Part shown: positions 15,968 through 26,918 of the stretch, one piece after another
Layout: each line of letters starts with the position of its first letter
Position numbering within the stretch: position 1 is the first letter of the stretch
Source: Ecdyonurus torrentis
Taxonomy: Eukaryota; Arthropoda; Insecta; Ephemeroptera; Heptageniidae
Length of the DNA stretch: 64,000 nt
Assembly: GCA_949318235.1 (NCBI GenBank)
Contig: OX439127.1
Coordinates: 16,365,105-16,429,104, forward strand
Direction of reading: 5' to 3'
Made by a program: the position numbers and the translations under genes
Notes under the pieces: model-generated
Told to the model about the DNA's origin: nothing
Database searches by the model: none
Seen by the model: the letters and a program-made list of their open reading frames with translations, nothing else

Positions 15968-15997
15968 GGGAGGGAGGGGGAAGGGGGAGGGAAGGGA
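15968..15997 (+). other. G-quadruplex-capable G-run cluster
   Basis: Six runs of three to five G lie within 30 bp, separated by single or double A. This satisfies the usual G4 pattern and is exceptional in a window otherwise poor in G runs. It lies between the core of the inverted-repeat element and its right-hand repeats. Confidence 0.75.
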
Positions 15998-16097
15998 AGA
16001 GAAAAATGCATAATTATTTATCAGCTTTTTATCAGACATTTATCAGCTTTTTATCAGACATTTATCAGATTTTATTCAGTGTTTTATCAGCTTACAA

Positions 16098-16181
16098 GTC
16101 AAATTTCAATGTAAAATTTTACATGTATAAGCATAGGAGAAACGAAAAATTTTGTCCTATGCTTATACATGGTAATTTGAC
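16098..16181. repeat. Nested palindromes inside the right part of the element
   Basis: A perfect 17-bp inverted repeat (16122-16138 with 16155-16171; arm CATGTATAAGCATAGGA) is flanked further out by an 8-bp matching pair (16098-16105 with 16174-16181). A perfect 16-bp palindrome, ATGTAAAATTTTACAT, overlaps it at 16109-16124. Confidence 0.9.
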
Positions 16182-16495
16182 TGATAAAGGTTTGAAAAGT
16201 GTCGCATATAAGACTTTTATCAGACCTTTATACATATTTTATAATATCTTTATCAGTCAAAATTTATCAATGCTTTATAAATCATTTATCAGACTTTTTG
16301 TGTATCACGGGGATTTTATGCTAATATTTACAAATAAAGATAAAAATATATAGTTTTATAATAACATTTTAAATGCAAAAAGTAAATCTGTACTTGAACG
16401 CAAACTTATATATATACTGTATATTATATATGTTAATAATGAAACAGGAAATGTGCTGTTAAATATTAAGTCAAGCTTGCAGATTTTGCCATTTG

Positions 16496-16497
<2 letters not shown>

Positions 16498-16584
<87 letters not shown>

Positions 16585-16599
16585 TATATATATATATAT
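16498..16599. repeat. (TA)n microsatellite
   Basis: About 50 TA units with one GA interruption near 16583. Confidence 0.96.
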
Positions 16600-16920
16600 C
16601 TGTTAAACTAAAGTGATTGAAAGCACTGAGCTTTCATAAATTGCACATAACTAAAAAAAAAGTGTATAACAATATATCCAAGCGAATATTTTTCTGTATA
16701 CTGAAGCAATAGATATGAAAATAGCTTCATATAAATTATGAACGTAAAGAAAATAATAATATCCCACGCGATTTTGTGTTGTTTTTCGTATCATAGTATG
16801 ACGTACAACGTTGTCTATTGATTTTTAAATTATACATTTTAAACATTATTTATTTCTGCGTCCTAAAATAATAATCAACATTTGAAATAACATATCGATG
16901 CGTATGAATTAATAATGACT

Positions 16921-17099
16921 GCTTATGTTTACTCTAAGAAACGGAAAAGGAAGTGTTGGAAGAGGAAACTACGTGACGGTAAAAGTGGTATAGAAAAGTT
17001 GGTGCCAGCAGCAAGCTAGGCCTGAGCTACCTCCCACTTTTACCGTCACGTGGTTTCCTTTTCCAGCACTTCCTTTTCCGCATTTTGAGTAAACACAAA
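16921..17099. mobile_element. Long-hairpin unit 1 of 3
   Basis: Two arms of about 65-70 bp are near-complementary around a ~40-bp loop. The arms begin GCTTATGTTTACTC and end GAGTAAACACAAAG. The stem contains purine-rich GGAAAAGGAAGTG and its complement. The right arm has a CACGTG at 17047-17052, while the left arm has a mutated site. The loop contains GCAAGCTAGGCCTGAGC, shared with unit 3. No coding capacity. Confidence 0.8.
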
Positions 17100-17285
17100 G
17101 ACATTTTATGTAAACTTATAAAAACAGGAAAAGGAAGTGCCGGAAGCGGAAATCACGTGACAGTAAAATTGGGAGAAAACTTCGCAGTAGCAGCAAGCTA
17201 GGTCTGAGCTCCTCCCACTTTTAACATCACGTGGTTTCCTTTTCCGGCACTTCCTTTTCCGCTTATTAGCTTTACGTAAAATGTC
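17100..17285. mobile_element. Long-hairpin unit 2 of 3
   Basis: It abuts unit 1 and has the same stem family, but different outer ends: GACATTTTATGTAAA on the left and TTTACGTAAAATGTC on the right form their own inverted repeat. Both arms carry CACGTG (17154-17159, 17228-17233) and a CCGGAAG-type site. The loop is diverged but keeps GCAAGCTAGGTCTGAGCT. It is less similar to units 1 and 3 than they are to each other. Confidence 0.8.
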
Positions 17286-17300
17286 AAATAGTCCATGACT

Positions 17301-17478
17301 GCTTATGTTTACTCTAAAAAACGGAAAAGGAAGTGTTGGGAGAGGAAACCACGTGACAGTAAAAGTGGGAGAAAAGTTGGTGCCAGCAGCAAGCTAGGCC
17401 TGAGCTACCTCCTAGTTTTACCATCACGTGGTTTCCTCTTCCGGCACTTCCTTTTCCGCATTTTGAGTAAACATAAGC
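17301..17478. mobile_element. Long-hairpin unit 3 of 3
   Basis: The ends form a perfect 14-bp inverted repeat, GCTTATGTTTACTC/GAGTAAACATAAGC. Arms 17301-17370 and 17410-17478 pair over most of their length. CACGTG occurs in both arms (17350-17355, 17425-17430). Both units 1 and 3 are preceded by ATGACT. The plus-strand frame 17295-17489 is a by-product of the hairpin. Confidence 0.85.
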
Positions 17479-18833
17479 GATCAATGTAAGAGAAATAGTT
17501 CTATCTTTCTACTCGTCTCTGTCGTATAATTAAAACATGAGTTTTTTTTTTAATTTTTTTATTTAAAAAAAATAAAAAAAAACATAGTAAAAACTTTTGA
17601 GAAGACCGTATTATACCGATTTGAAGAACTATTTTATTTCCATATTATGAATATAATATTATCTTTGTTATACAAATTTTATGTAAATTTAATATATGCT
17701 CGGCTAAATTTAATTTATAACTAATATTTTTGATTTATATTTTATATTAATATTATATAAATATAATATCTTACAGGATTATATGATAAATTTATTCAAC
17801 TTTTACACTTTCTATAAGTCTAGAATTAAATTAAACCAGCACATTATGGCAATTATACTATTATATTCTCAGATTAAAGTGTCCTTTGATGTAAATGATA
17901 GTAATAATTACTCTATATACGTATATACGTAGCGACCATTAACACCACCCACCAAACTGACCAAAGTCTGTACATTATAATATAATAATACAACTTTCAT
18001 TCTTATAAAATATTACTTAACTTTTGTATGCTATAGTATTTACGCTATATTTAGTACTTAAATACTTATTATATTATAATTACATACATTCTTGTAAAAC
18101 TTCAAAGCATTTAATATTTGAAAATAAAATATAACATTAAAGTGACATTTAAAAAATATCTTACAAGGAAGTTAATGTGTTTACAAAAAGACGTAGAACA
18201 AAATGTGCTGTTCATTTTTTTACAAAGGTAAATCCTACCTTTACAATTATTACTAATTGAGAAGTTCAGTTGAAAAAGAGAAATACAAGCAAGTTTATTT
18301 TTCATTACACAGTGTCTAAAATTGTAACAGAACTCATGTTATACATAATACTGTATATACACTGGGTGTATTCGGGATATTAGAATTTTAGAGTTTTCCA
18401 ACCATTAAATTGAAAGTCACTTTTTTTTTCTTTTTTTTTTTTTTTTTTTTTTTTTTTGTCACGAAACTCTCAAAGTTAACTGACGTGAAAATGAAATTCA
18501 AATATTTCAGCTGTATACAATTTTGTTTAGGTTTTCCAACGTATAACAAGATACTACATATAAACAGATGTTAGTAAACCCTGCTTTTTTATGTGATCCG
18601 GAACACGAAAAAATGATGATCACCTAACCTTTTTAAAGAGTTTTTTATTTTTTTTTATTTTTTAGCAAGGTAACAGGTTTACGCACAAAAACAATTAAAA
18701 ATTTATACGAATAATAGTAAATATTAATCGGATTAATATATAAGGTTATCGCCTCGAAATTTAAACCGAACGCTTTCCGTCTACTGATTGGTACAATATG
18801 ACCTACAATATGATTGACTCAACGTTAGACTGA
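17479..18833. other. A+T-rich spacer
   Basis: Includes a long T-rich run at 18421-18457. Nothing gene-like is seen. Confidence 0.6.
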
Positions 18834-19115
18834 GCTTCAACATTGGAGCAAATCGGTATCATTATCTTGAAAAGTAGTATCTTGAGAAACACGAGCACCA
18901 TCTCAATCGACACTTCAATTACAATGTAAGTTCATGGCTTTTTTTTTCTTTAACGTTACATTTGTCAACCAAAGTATCTAATTGTGTTTTTTTTTAGACG
19001 ATGCACTAACTACTCTAGTCTTCAACTAGGGAATTGTAAAACATGCAAAAAGACATTGTTCGGTATCCGAAACGTGGCTATTAGATTAGATAATTCTCAG
19101 CATACATTAACATAA
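18834..19115 (+). CDS. Weak two-exon coding candidate, no start codon
   Basis: I do not recognise a family. An open stretch from 18834 reaches a good donor (AAT|GTAAG at 18926). A 72-bp intron with a strong polypyrimidine tract ends TTTTTTTAG at 18997, and the frame stays open across the junction to TAA at 19113-19115, giving 69 codons. Without splicing the frame stops two codons after the junction. The predicted product has a CKTCKK pair of cysteines, is rich in I, S and T, and has no domain I can name. There is no ATG in frame and an in-frame TGA precedes it, so it would have to be an internal or relic exon. It is as likely a chance frame in a locally less A+T-rich segment. Confidence 0.15.
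18926..18997 (+). other. Candidate 72-bp GT-AG intron
   Basis: GTAAGT donor, T-rich interior and TTTTTAG acceptor. The size is close to the 70-bp candidate at 15673-15742. Confidence 0.3.
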
Positions 19116-19587
19116 CTTTCATGAACTACAAAAACCTTACTAATTTTGTAGTAATTTTTAAATTATATATATATTGTAATCAAATTTTGTTTAAAGCTAA
19201 ATTATAATAATATAAAAATAAAACTTAAAATATATAAGATGATATAATTTACGTTTGTGGGTATATCAACTAAAAACATCAATTTTTGTGGTGGAAAAAA
19301 AACGAAAAAAAAAAAATACTAATAATAAAAAAAACACAGATAGAAGTACGTCATGTAAAACCACCTTAATGTTTACTCTTTGACTGGAAATACATTTGAA
19401 GTATAGTTAATGGATCAGAGATGAAAGCGTTATTGCCATCAAAGAGAATGGAAACTAGTTAATGTAGATCATGTGTCAAAGTACTTTTTTTTTCATGTAT
19501 ATAAATGTAAGTCTTTCTTGGTTTCAATTTATTTTTATACACACATATTCATTATTTTCATGCAATATTATCATCCAAAAATATTAC

Positions 19588-19632
<45 letters not shown>

Positions 19633-21665
19633 GTATATAAATATATAAATATAATATTTATATATATTTATATATAAAGCCTATATTTATATGAAGTAAT
19701 AGTAATAAAAATTACTATCAAAATTTATCCCTAAGGGAAATTATAATTTAAATAATACTAAATACTAAAGCAAAATGAGAATTACCATTACATTTCAGTT
19801 TTATATACGAGTATACATTTATATAAATATACATAGATATACATAACATTATATAGTCTGCATTGAAAATAATTAAATTCAAGCAAAGCTTTTTTAAAAT
19901 ATTATTTTATTATGGTTGGAAACAAAACAAAACAAAAAATACATAATATAATAAAATATAATTTTAAAATAATGTAATATTTTTATTAATTAAAAAATAT
20001 AACATAATGTTACTATACACTATAAAAGTTAATTAAATAATTTTTTAATTGACTTCAAATTTCTATTTCAAAAAGAAACAGTAGAAAAAATAACAACTTG
20101 AAAGCAATGTTTTAAAAGTGACATAAAGTATTATTAAATAAATAAATAAATGTTTTTAATTAAAAAAAATAATGACAAATATATAAGTATAATTTTATTA
20201 GATGACATAGTAGTAGATAATGGGGCTATTTTTTGTAGTTCATTGTTATTATTTTTAAATTGTGTTTCTTGTGTATCTGCATTGTTATAGAACTTAATTT
20301 GAAATCTAATGTAATCTTCCTTATAATGTTTTCTTAATTCCACTAGATTTGATTCTTATTGATGAGAAGTAGTAAAAAAAAAATAATAATAATTTAAAAG
20401 TCTATTTAGTTAATTTTTTTTAATATACAAATATATAACTTAAGCTTAAAAAAAAATTTTTTTACACTCCTCAGTAAACTATTGTTTCTGATCTCGTTGT
20501 TATGAATACGTTAATTGAACGTGTTAATATTAGATTTACTAAGTAGGCATGGTTACAAAGTGCAGGATTTTCATTGTTCAATAAATTTCTGGCAATCTGC
20601 ATTATTTAAAATTATTTCTAATGAAACCATATTTATTTCATAGTGTAAATATTACTTCATATATGACACTTGTGAGATTTTATGAATGTTCAATTATTCT
20701 TAAATAATCGTTTAGTTAACCAAGAACTGTGATTTGAAATGTGCGGTATATGTGCGCGATGATGCAAACTAAAGTTCTACTAACAATACAAGCAGACTAT
20801 CAAAAGACTTAATTAATTAATTAATTACTGAGTGAGAACGTCTTATGTTAGAGAAATAAATACTTTATTGTTTTTAATTGATACAAACTTCATTTTGATT
20901 GGCGTGAATTATAACAATAGTTATTATGTTTATATATATATATATATATCGCATAAAGACTAAACTTGAATATAAATCAGTATTTTAATTAACAATTTGC
21001 ATATGTTTGGTTACCATTTAACATTATATTACAACGTTTTACAGTATAATATGTAAATTGGAGGACTATTCTAAGAGGGTAATCATTTAAGGCTTAAAAG
21101 TTAAAACCATAAAAAAAAAATAGAAATAAGAAACAATTTATAGCTATTACTTTTAACTTTTCTTGATGTGTGGTTTACCAAACCCATAAAACAAAAAAAT
21201 CTTTATTCTTAGATCTGTTACTGAGTATCACGATCATCCATTCTTGTTATTACGAGATTTTTGTTTAACAAAAACAACAACAAATCGTAGTAAAAGTTCT
21301 ATGAAAGTATTATTTTAAGAGATTATATAAGAATATACTGTCATGAACGAATTGATTTTAAATTAAAAACTTATAATCAATAGTACATTGTATTGTGTAT
21401 TATTATCTTAAATATCAATATATTTTATCATATTAAATTTTTATTGAGGTATTTATTGATTTTTTATTCTATTCGTAAAGTATAATAAATTTTTGCATGA
21501 TCAGAATTTTGTTTCTTTCAATTGAGTTGAATAATTGTTAATTCCAATGTAGCGAAAATCTCTGCTTTCTTTTAATTTAATTTTTTTATTAAATAGTGTT
21601 ATATTTTATTTTTACAACTTTTTTTCAAAAAAAGCGTGTTTAAAGAAGAAGTGTGTTATTTTTCT

Positions 21666-21713
<48 letters not shown>

Positions 21714-22855
21714 TGGGACATAAAAATGTTTTTTTCCCCATTAATATTTAATATCTTCTAAAAGCTCTTTTATAAACAAATAATGACGATATATAGGTAG
21801 CATAATAATATAAGTTTTTAAGTTTATGTTTTCTTTTTAATAAAATAATTTAAAAAATAATTTTCCAATATTATATTTCATAATAAAGGTATTTGTTTTT
21901 TATTCTGAAATAGTGCCCTGTGAACAATTTCCACAAAAATTCTTCTGTTATTTTTAGATTCTATATTTTATTTACACTTAATTCTGAATACTTTATACAT
22001 TTTAAATTTATAAATTAAATAACATATTCAAAAGTAATGAATATTATTAGCTATACAGTTTTTTTTAAATAATCTTATTTTCAATTTATATATACGTATA
22101 TATATATAAATATATATATTCCGAAAAAAGTTAAATGTAAATATGTTAATAATTTTTATATGAAAAAAAAAAAAGGTTTAATATTGAATATCTCTTTTGC
22201 AAAGGCTGTGAAAATGTTAAAATTAAATATACATAAATTGAGAAATCTTTCGTAACTTTTAAACCAATAACTTCTTGTAAAATAATTTCACACTTTTTCT
22301 CATTTTGATACATCTTGGGGAAAGAGAAAAAATTATAGTCATGATTCAGCAATAATTCTTAAAGAGATATAAAAGAGTCCAAAAATATAAATATAAAAGT
22401 AAAATAAATAAATAATCAACTGATATTTCTGTTAAGTCTGTAATTCATATTTTAATTTACATAACTATTTTATAATTTAGATTTTATCATAAAATGATAA
22501 AAAAAATAATAATAATAAAATCAAGAGAGATAGAGAGAGAGAGAGAGAGAGAATTAAATTTTATTTTCTTTGGAGAAGTTTTGTAGGTCATTTGCAACTC
22601 TAATATCACGATTCTCTTTCTCGTAAATATTCTCGTGACTGCGGTGTGCCTTCTTAATGATTATACGCGTGCGACCATTTTCTGATGTCACCATAGCTAT
22701 TTTTCCCTCATAATAACACAATCGATTTTATCGTTATTACTAGTAATTTGTAAAACTTTTATTATTACTGATATTGTATACGTAACGAACTAATCTATAT
22801 TAAAATAATATTATACTCCTAGGTAAAATTAAATATTATTTTTAATAACAATTTG
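19116..22855. other. A+T-rich spacer
   Basis: Contains short TA tracts (19599-19629, 20933-20949), a GA tract (22526-22551) and the A45 run. The segment 22560-22740 is less A+T rich, with no open frame. Confidence 0.55.
21667..21711. repeat. Poly(A) run, 45 nt
   Basis: Uninterrupted A. It could be a homopolymer microsatellite or the tail of a retrocopy. The sequence before it shows no recognisable retroposon. Confidence 0.95.
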
Positions 22856-22878
22856 GAGAGCGAGCGAGCGAGCGAGCG

Positions 22879-22939
<61 letters not shown>
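22856..22939. repeat. (GAGC)n-(GA)n compound microsatellite
   Basis: About six GAGC units at 22856-22881 pass directly into (GA)n up to 22939. The tetranucleotide with C is unique in the window. Confidence 0.95.
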
Positions 22940-22940
<1 letters not shown>

Positions 22941-22977
22941 GAGTATTTAATTAAATATAAATGTTTAATTTACAGCA

Positions 22978-23003
22978 TTTTTTTTTTTTTTTTTTTTTTT
23001 TTT
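22978..23003. repeat. Poly(T) run
   Basis: 26 T just downstream of the compound microsatellite. Confidence 0.95.
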
Positions 23004-23030
23004 GCAAGAATGATTTAGTTGAAACCTAAT

Positions 23031-23151
23031 ATGAGGAATATGACGCACATATGCGGGCATCATCTCATGAGAATTTACGAAAGAGATGAAAATGGGGAGA
23101 TAGAGGGGGTGGTAAAGATTTTTTCTTCAATTCTCAATGGTCAAGTCTCAG
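23031..23151 (+). CDS. Candidate short coding first exon
   Basis: I do not recognise a family. ATG at 23031 opens 40 codons ending exactly at CTCAG|GTGAGT (donor at 23152, phase 1), a near-perfect animal donor. The peptide begins MRNMTHICGHH and ends SSILNGQVS, with a mixed, non-repetitive composition unlike the microsatellite frames around it. The frame has an upstream TAG, so 23031 is its first ATG. No acceptor could be paired downstream, and 40 codons is short enough to arise by chance. It could also be an untranslated exon. Confidence 0.22.
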
Positions 23152-24038
23152 GTGAGTACATATCTGACTAGACAAAAATTATTTATTGATTGATTTCTCG
23201 TACAAGTCTTAAGGGATTGGTTATAAAACTATTAAAAAAAACGTGAGAAATGAAAAATTAATAATAAATGCGCAACAAAGAAAAACTTCCATTAAAATAA
23301 TGTTGTACACAGTAAATATATATATATAAGACATGATTTTTTTTTCTTTTTATCTATAGAACAACTATAGAAATCTATAAAATTTGTAAAATAGCATGTC
23401 AATTGAAAATATAAAATTTACAAATCTTTATTACATCTACGTAGTTGCATTAATACTCTCTATTTTAAAGTACTCAAGTATTTATAGAAATATTTCTCAT
23501 GAATAAGCTTTATCATAAGTTTTGCACATGTTCTTTTTGTAAAACATCAACACAATAATAAAACATTGTATAAATACTTAATATTTTCATATTAGAATGA
23601 CCATGATTCTATTTTTGTTTTTCTAATAGATGTTACCATGTATTATTAATTATTATATTAATACTTTATAGTCATGACGTCGATTTTAATTATATAAATA
23701 ACTTTATCTTTATTCTACACATTGCATGTGCTTCTGTTTACCGTAGATTGGTGAAAAATTTGGTATTATTATTATATAGAGACAAAAGCTAACGTATATT
23801 ATAAAGTATGTATAATATAATAACAATAGCCATGTTGCAAGCTTATATAGCATTACAACAAATTAATAACGATTGTTTTCTATTTTAATGTCTCATCTAC
23901 TGTATAACACTCAGTACGTGGGATTAAAACAGGACGAAATTGTATTATTATTTTTTTATTTGTTAATAAGTTATCAGTATAGAACAAGAACTTGTATAAG
24001 CTTTAGGTCAAAACGTATTAAGAATATAATCTTTAATG

Positions 24039-24114
<76 letters not shown>

Positions 24115-24940
24115 TTCGTATCAGCTTTCCACATTCATGGCTAATAATCATTAAAGACTTGTACTGTACATCATATTATAAAGTTATAAACGTGTGTAAT
24201 AAAGTATGATGTATACGAAAAAAGCTAAAACACATTACATAGCGGATCGTTTATTTTACTTTTAGTGCATTTTATCATAAATCACTCGCTCATAAAAGTA
24301 AAAGACACACGCAGTATCAACGAAACTCATTTAGTACAATTTTTTGGGGGAAAACTGTCAATAATTATCTCTCTCTCTTCATTCCATGACTACCATACTA
24401 TCGTCTTACATGGTACGGTTTCAAAACATAACGAAAGCGTATCATTCTTTGAATACGCTCCTCTTTCTCACTCTGCTCTACAAATTAAAATAATCAATCA
24501 TTTGAATCTATTTATTTATATATAAAATATAATTTCTATGTATTATTCTGAGATATTATTATAATACAAAAACTTATACTATAGTAAAATGAAGATGCTA
24601 ACCAAGTTCATTAAATTTATATAATAATAAATCATGTCGCAATTATAAAGTAATAAATACTAAATACTAAATGAATAATATGTTTTAAGTTTTAATTCAA
24701 TAAGAATATTTTATCATAATAATTTAATTATCTAGTGTACTTGATATGAAGTATAACATTTTACAAACTACGTCATCGATTATCGATTTTATAACAGTAT
24801 AATAATACATTTTATTGTTAAGTTCGTGTATATTATTATGAAAAGTTAAGATCCATAGAAACATAATAATTTATAGGTGTTTATAAAGTAGGGATTTTCT
24901 ATTTAATACTCAATTCTTTAGTTTTTGTTAACTTGTACGT
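23152..24940. other. A+T-rich spacer
   Basis: Apart from the TA array there is no recognisable feature. The plus-strand frame at 24265-24525 (86 codons) has ordinary composition but no domain or splice support. Confidence 0.5.
24043..24111. repeat. (TA)n microsatellite
   Basis: About 34 TA units. Confidence 0.96.
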
Positions 24941-25405
24941 AGATACATTGCTCTGCTCTTGTGTTTTGTACTCAAGTCAACAGTTTTACCGGGTGTTACA
25001 GGCTTCACCTCTCTAGGGAATCCAACGAGAAGGTTTTCAGCTTATTCTACTGCATTGCTGCTGCTATGCTTATACTACTATACTCTTATACTGTTGCTTG
25101 CTATACTGGTGTAAAACCTCTTGGGAAGTAACACAGGACCGCACAATGCTATACTATCTACACCCAACGCACTATTCATACCCACCAAACCATCCTACTT
25201 ACCTTCACTACTACTACTACTACTACTATATACATTTTCTTTCTCTCTCTCTCTCTCTCTCTCTTTCCTTCCGTAATCTGGGGGGTTTCGCTCAATGTTT
25301 TGGCACAAATATGGTTCCCTAGATACTTTATTATAGCTTGCTACCTTTATATACCTAGACCTAGAGCAAGCTGAAGCTTTATGAACATAAGGTGTTAGTG
25401 TAAAG

Positions 25406-25408
<3 letters not shown>
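24941..25408. other. Higher-complexity island
   Basis: A ~450-bp stretch clearly less A+T rich than its surroundings. It includes (CTA)n/(TAC)n runs at 25207-25232, CT at 25243-25264 and a CTAGGGAA motif at 25014. On the minus strand a donor-like AAG|GTAAGTAGG has its exon end at 25203. No intact reading frame. It may be regulatory DNA or an untranslated exon. Confidence 0.35.

Positions 25409-25474
<66 letters not shown>
25409..25474. repeat. (AG)n microsatellite
   Basis: 33 AG units. Confidence 0.97.
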
Positions 25475-25476
<2 letters not shown>

Positions 25477-26418
25477 TCTTTGTTTGAAATTCGAAACTAG
25501 AGTAAAGATATAAAATATTTTACGTTATTTATATCCATTGTATTAGCCCCCTTTCAAAACTTTCTCTTACTGCATAACTTAATTTTATACACTTATGTTT
25601 CGAGTCTAATTTGTTTCCGCAATGGGGTACTGTATTTAAGTTAAGATATAAAGTGAATATGAATGTGCATTTACTGGTAAATTCAATTTTCTTAACGACC
25701 AATAACGTTCATGAATAGTTTATTATTGAGATTATGTTTGCGTTTATATAGCTCACTATAAAATAATTGTTAAAATTTTTTTTTCAAATAATATTTAAAC
25801 AAATAAAATAAATAGCATGATTGAAGAATTCACAATAAGTAATAAATGAAAAGTATAAAAGGATTAAATTTTTTTTTATAAAGACTGGTTCACACAATGA
25901 CAGTTATGTTAAAAATTAACCATAACAAAAATGTTCCATGACTTATTTATTAATGCACATATGTTTTGTCATTATATTAGATTTTATTAAATGACGTGAA
26001 AGAGCTTGAAAAATAATACATAAGACCAACATCAGAACTCTCATATTATCAGAAGTAGTAAGTATTAGTCACATTATTTTAAAGTTATAAATCAGTTTTT
26101 ATTATACAAAAAAAAATTAATGCAGTTCAAGAAACACTGCAAGAATTTTTTTAAAAGTGTTATTAAAATTTACATAAAATACTTTCTTCAACGTATTATT
26201 TTTAAAAAGTTTTTTACAATGAAAATATCCAGCTTGTGTTTATGTAGTAATATTTTTTTTTCTTCATTCTTCTTTTTCTTTTTTTTTTTTTTGTAGTTAT
26301 AAAAATTTTAAAAGCTAATAAGAAGTCTTATATTTTACGGTAATGTTTTTACGTTTTTACGTTAAGGTATATTCCACATGCACGAGTCCGTTGAGGCTGT
26401 CGGAGAAAGAAAAGTAGA

Positions 26419-26424
<6 letters not shown>
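25475..26424. other. A+T-rich spacer
   Basis: No feature seen apart from short T and A runs. Confidence 0.6.

Positions 26425-26499
<75 letters not shown>
26425..26499. repeat. (AG)n microsatellite
   Basis: About 37 units. It forms an inverted pair with the CT array 130 bp downstream. Confidence 0.97.
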
Positions 26500-26505
<6 letters not shown>

Positions 26506-26625
26506 GCATTATAGATGTCTCTGGCGTAGTAAGCCAGGAAGTAGAATGGAGTTAATTATAAAGTAGGGACACATGAGAGAGCACTTTTAGACAATGCAGT
26601 ATCCATGAGTTTTTGGACCAGTTGG

Positions 26626-26628
<3 letters not shown>

Positions 26629-26696
<68 letters not shown>
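26629..26696. repeat. (CT)n microsatellite
   Basis: 30 units with one TT break near the end. It is the complement of the AG array at 26425-26499. Confidence 0.97.
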
Positions 26697-26808
26697 GCGT
26701 ACCTCTCCTTATTGCTCGACTCCTCATATATTACATATACACATACCTCGAGCAATAAAACGTACAAAGAAAAACTTAGCAAGCTACCTTTCTGTAGTAT
26801 CTAAGCAA

Positions 26809-26918
<110 letters not shown>

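Larger units (their letters stand above)
15105..16312. mobile_element. Inverted-repeat element with subterminal repeats and a G+C-rich core
   Basis: The left end (from about 15105, CCCGAGCCATACG...CTGATAAA) and the reverse of the right end (CCCCGTGATACAC...CTGATAAA) align imperfectly over some 50 bp. Internally the left third carries repeated CTGATAAAAGTTTGA-like motifs on the plus strand (15126, 15211, 15286, 15314, 15359 and 15414). The right third carries the same family on the other strand (TTTATCAG at about 16018-16090 and 16216-16292). Possible 8-bp flanks are ACATTATG and ATTTTATG, 6 of 8 identical, so the ends are uncertain. The core (15440-15830) is strikingly less A+T rich and has splice and poly(A) signals. 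No transposase is seen. It is probably a non-autonomous DNA transposon carrying other sequence, with subterminal repeats like those bound by transposases in hAT- and Mutator-type families. The family is not assigned. Confidence 0.6.

Noticed and set aside
15922..16353. 143-codon plus-strand frame
   Set aside because: Repeated YQTFI/FYQTF-like residues come from the TTTATCAGAC motifs of the inverted-repeat element. There is no domain and it crosses a G-run and a palindrome.
24265..24525. 86-codon plus-strand frame with mixed composition
   Set aside because: No domain, no splice signals in frame and ordinary local composition. Within chance expectation for this many frames.
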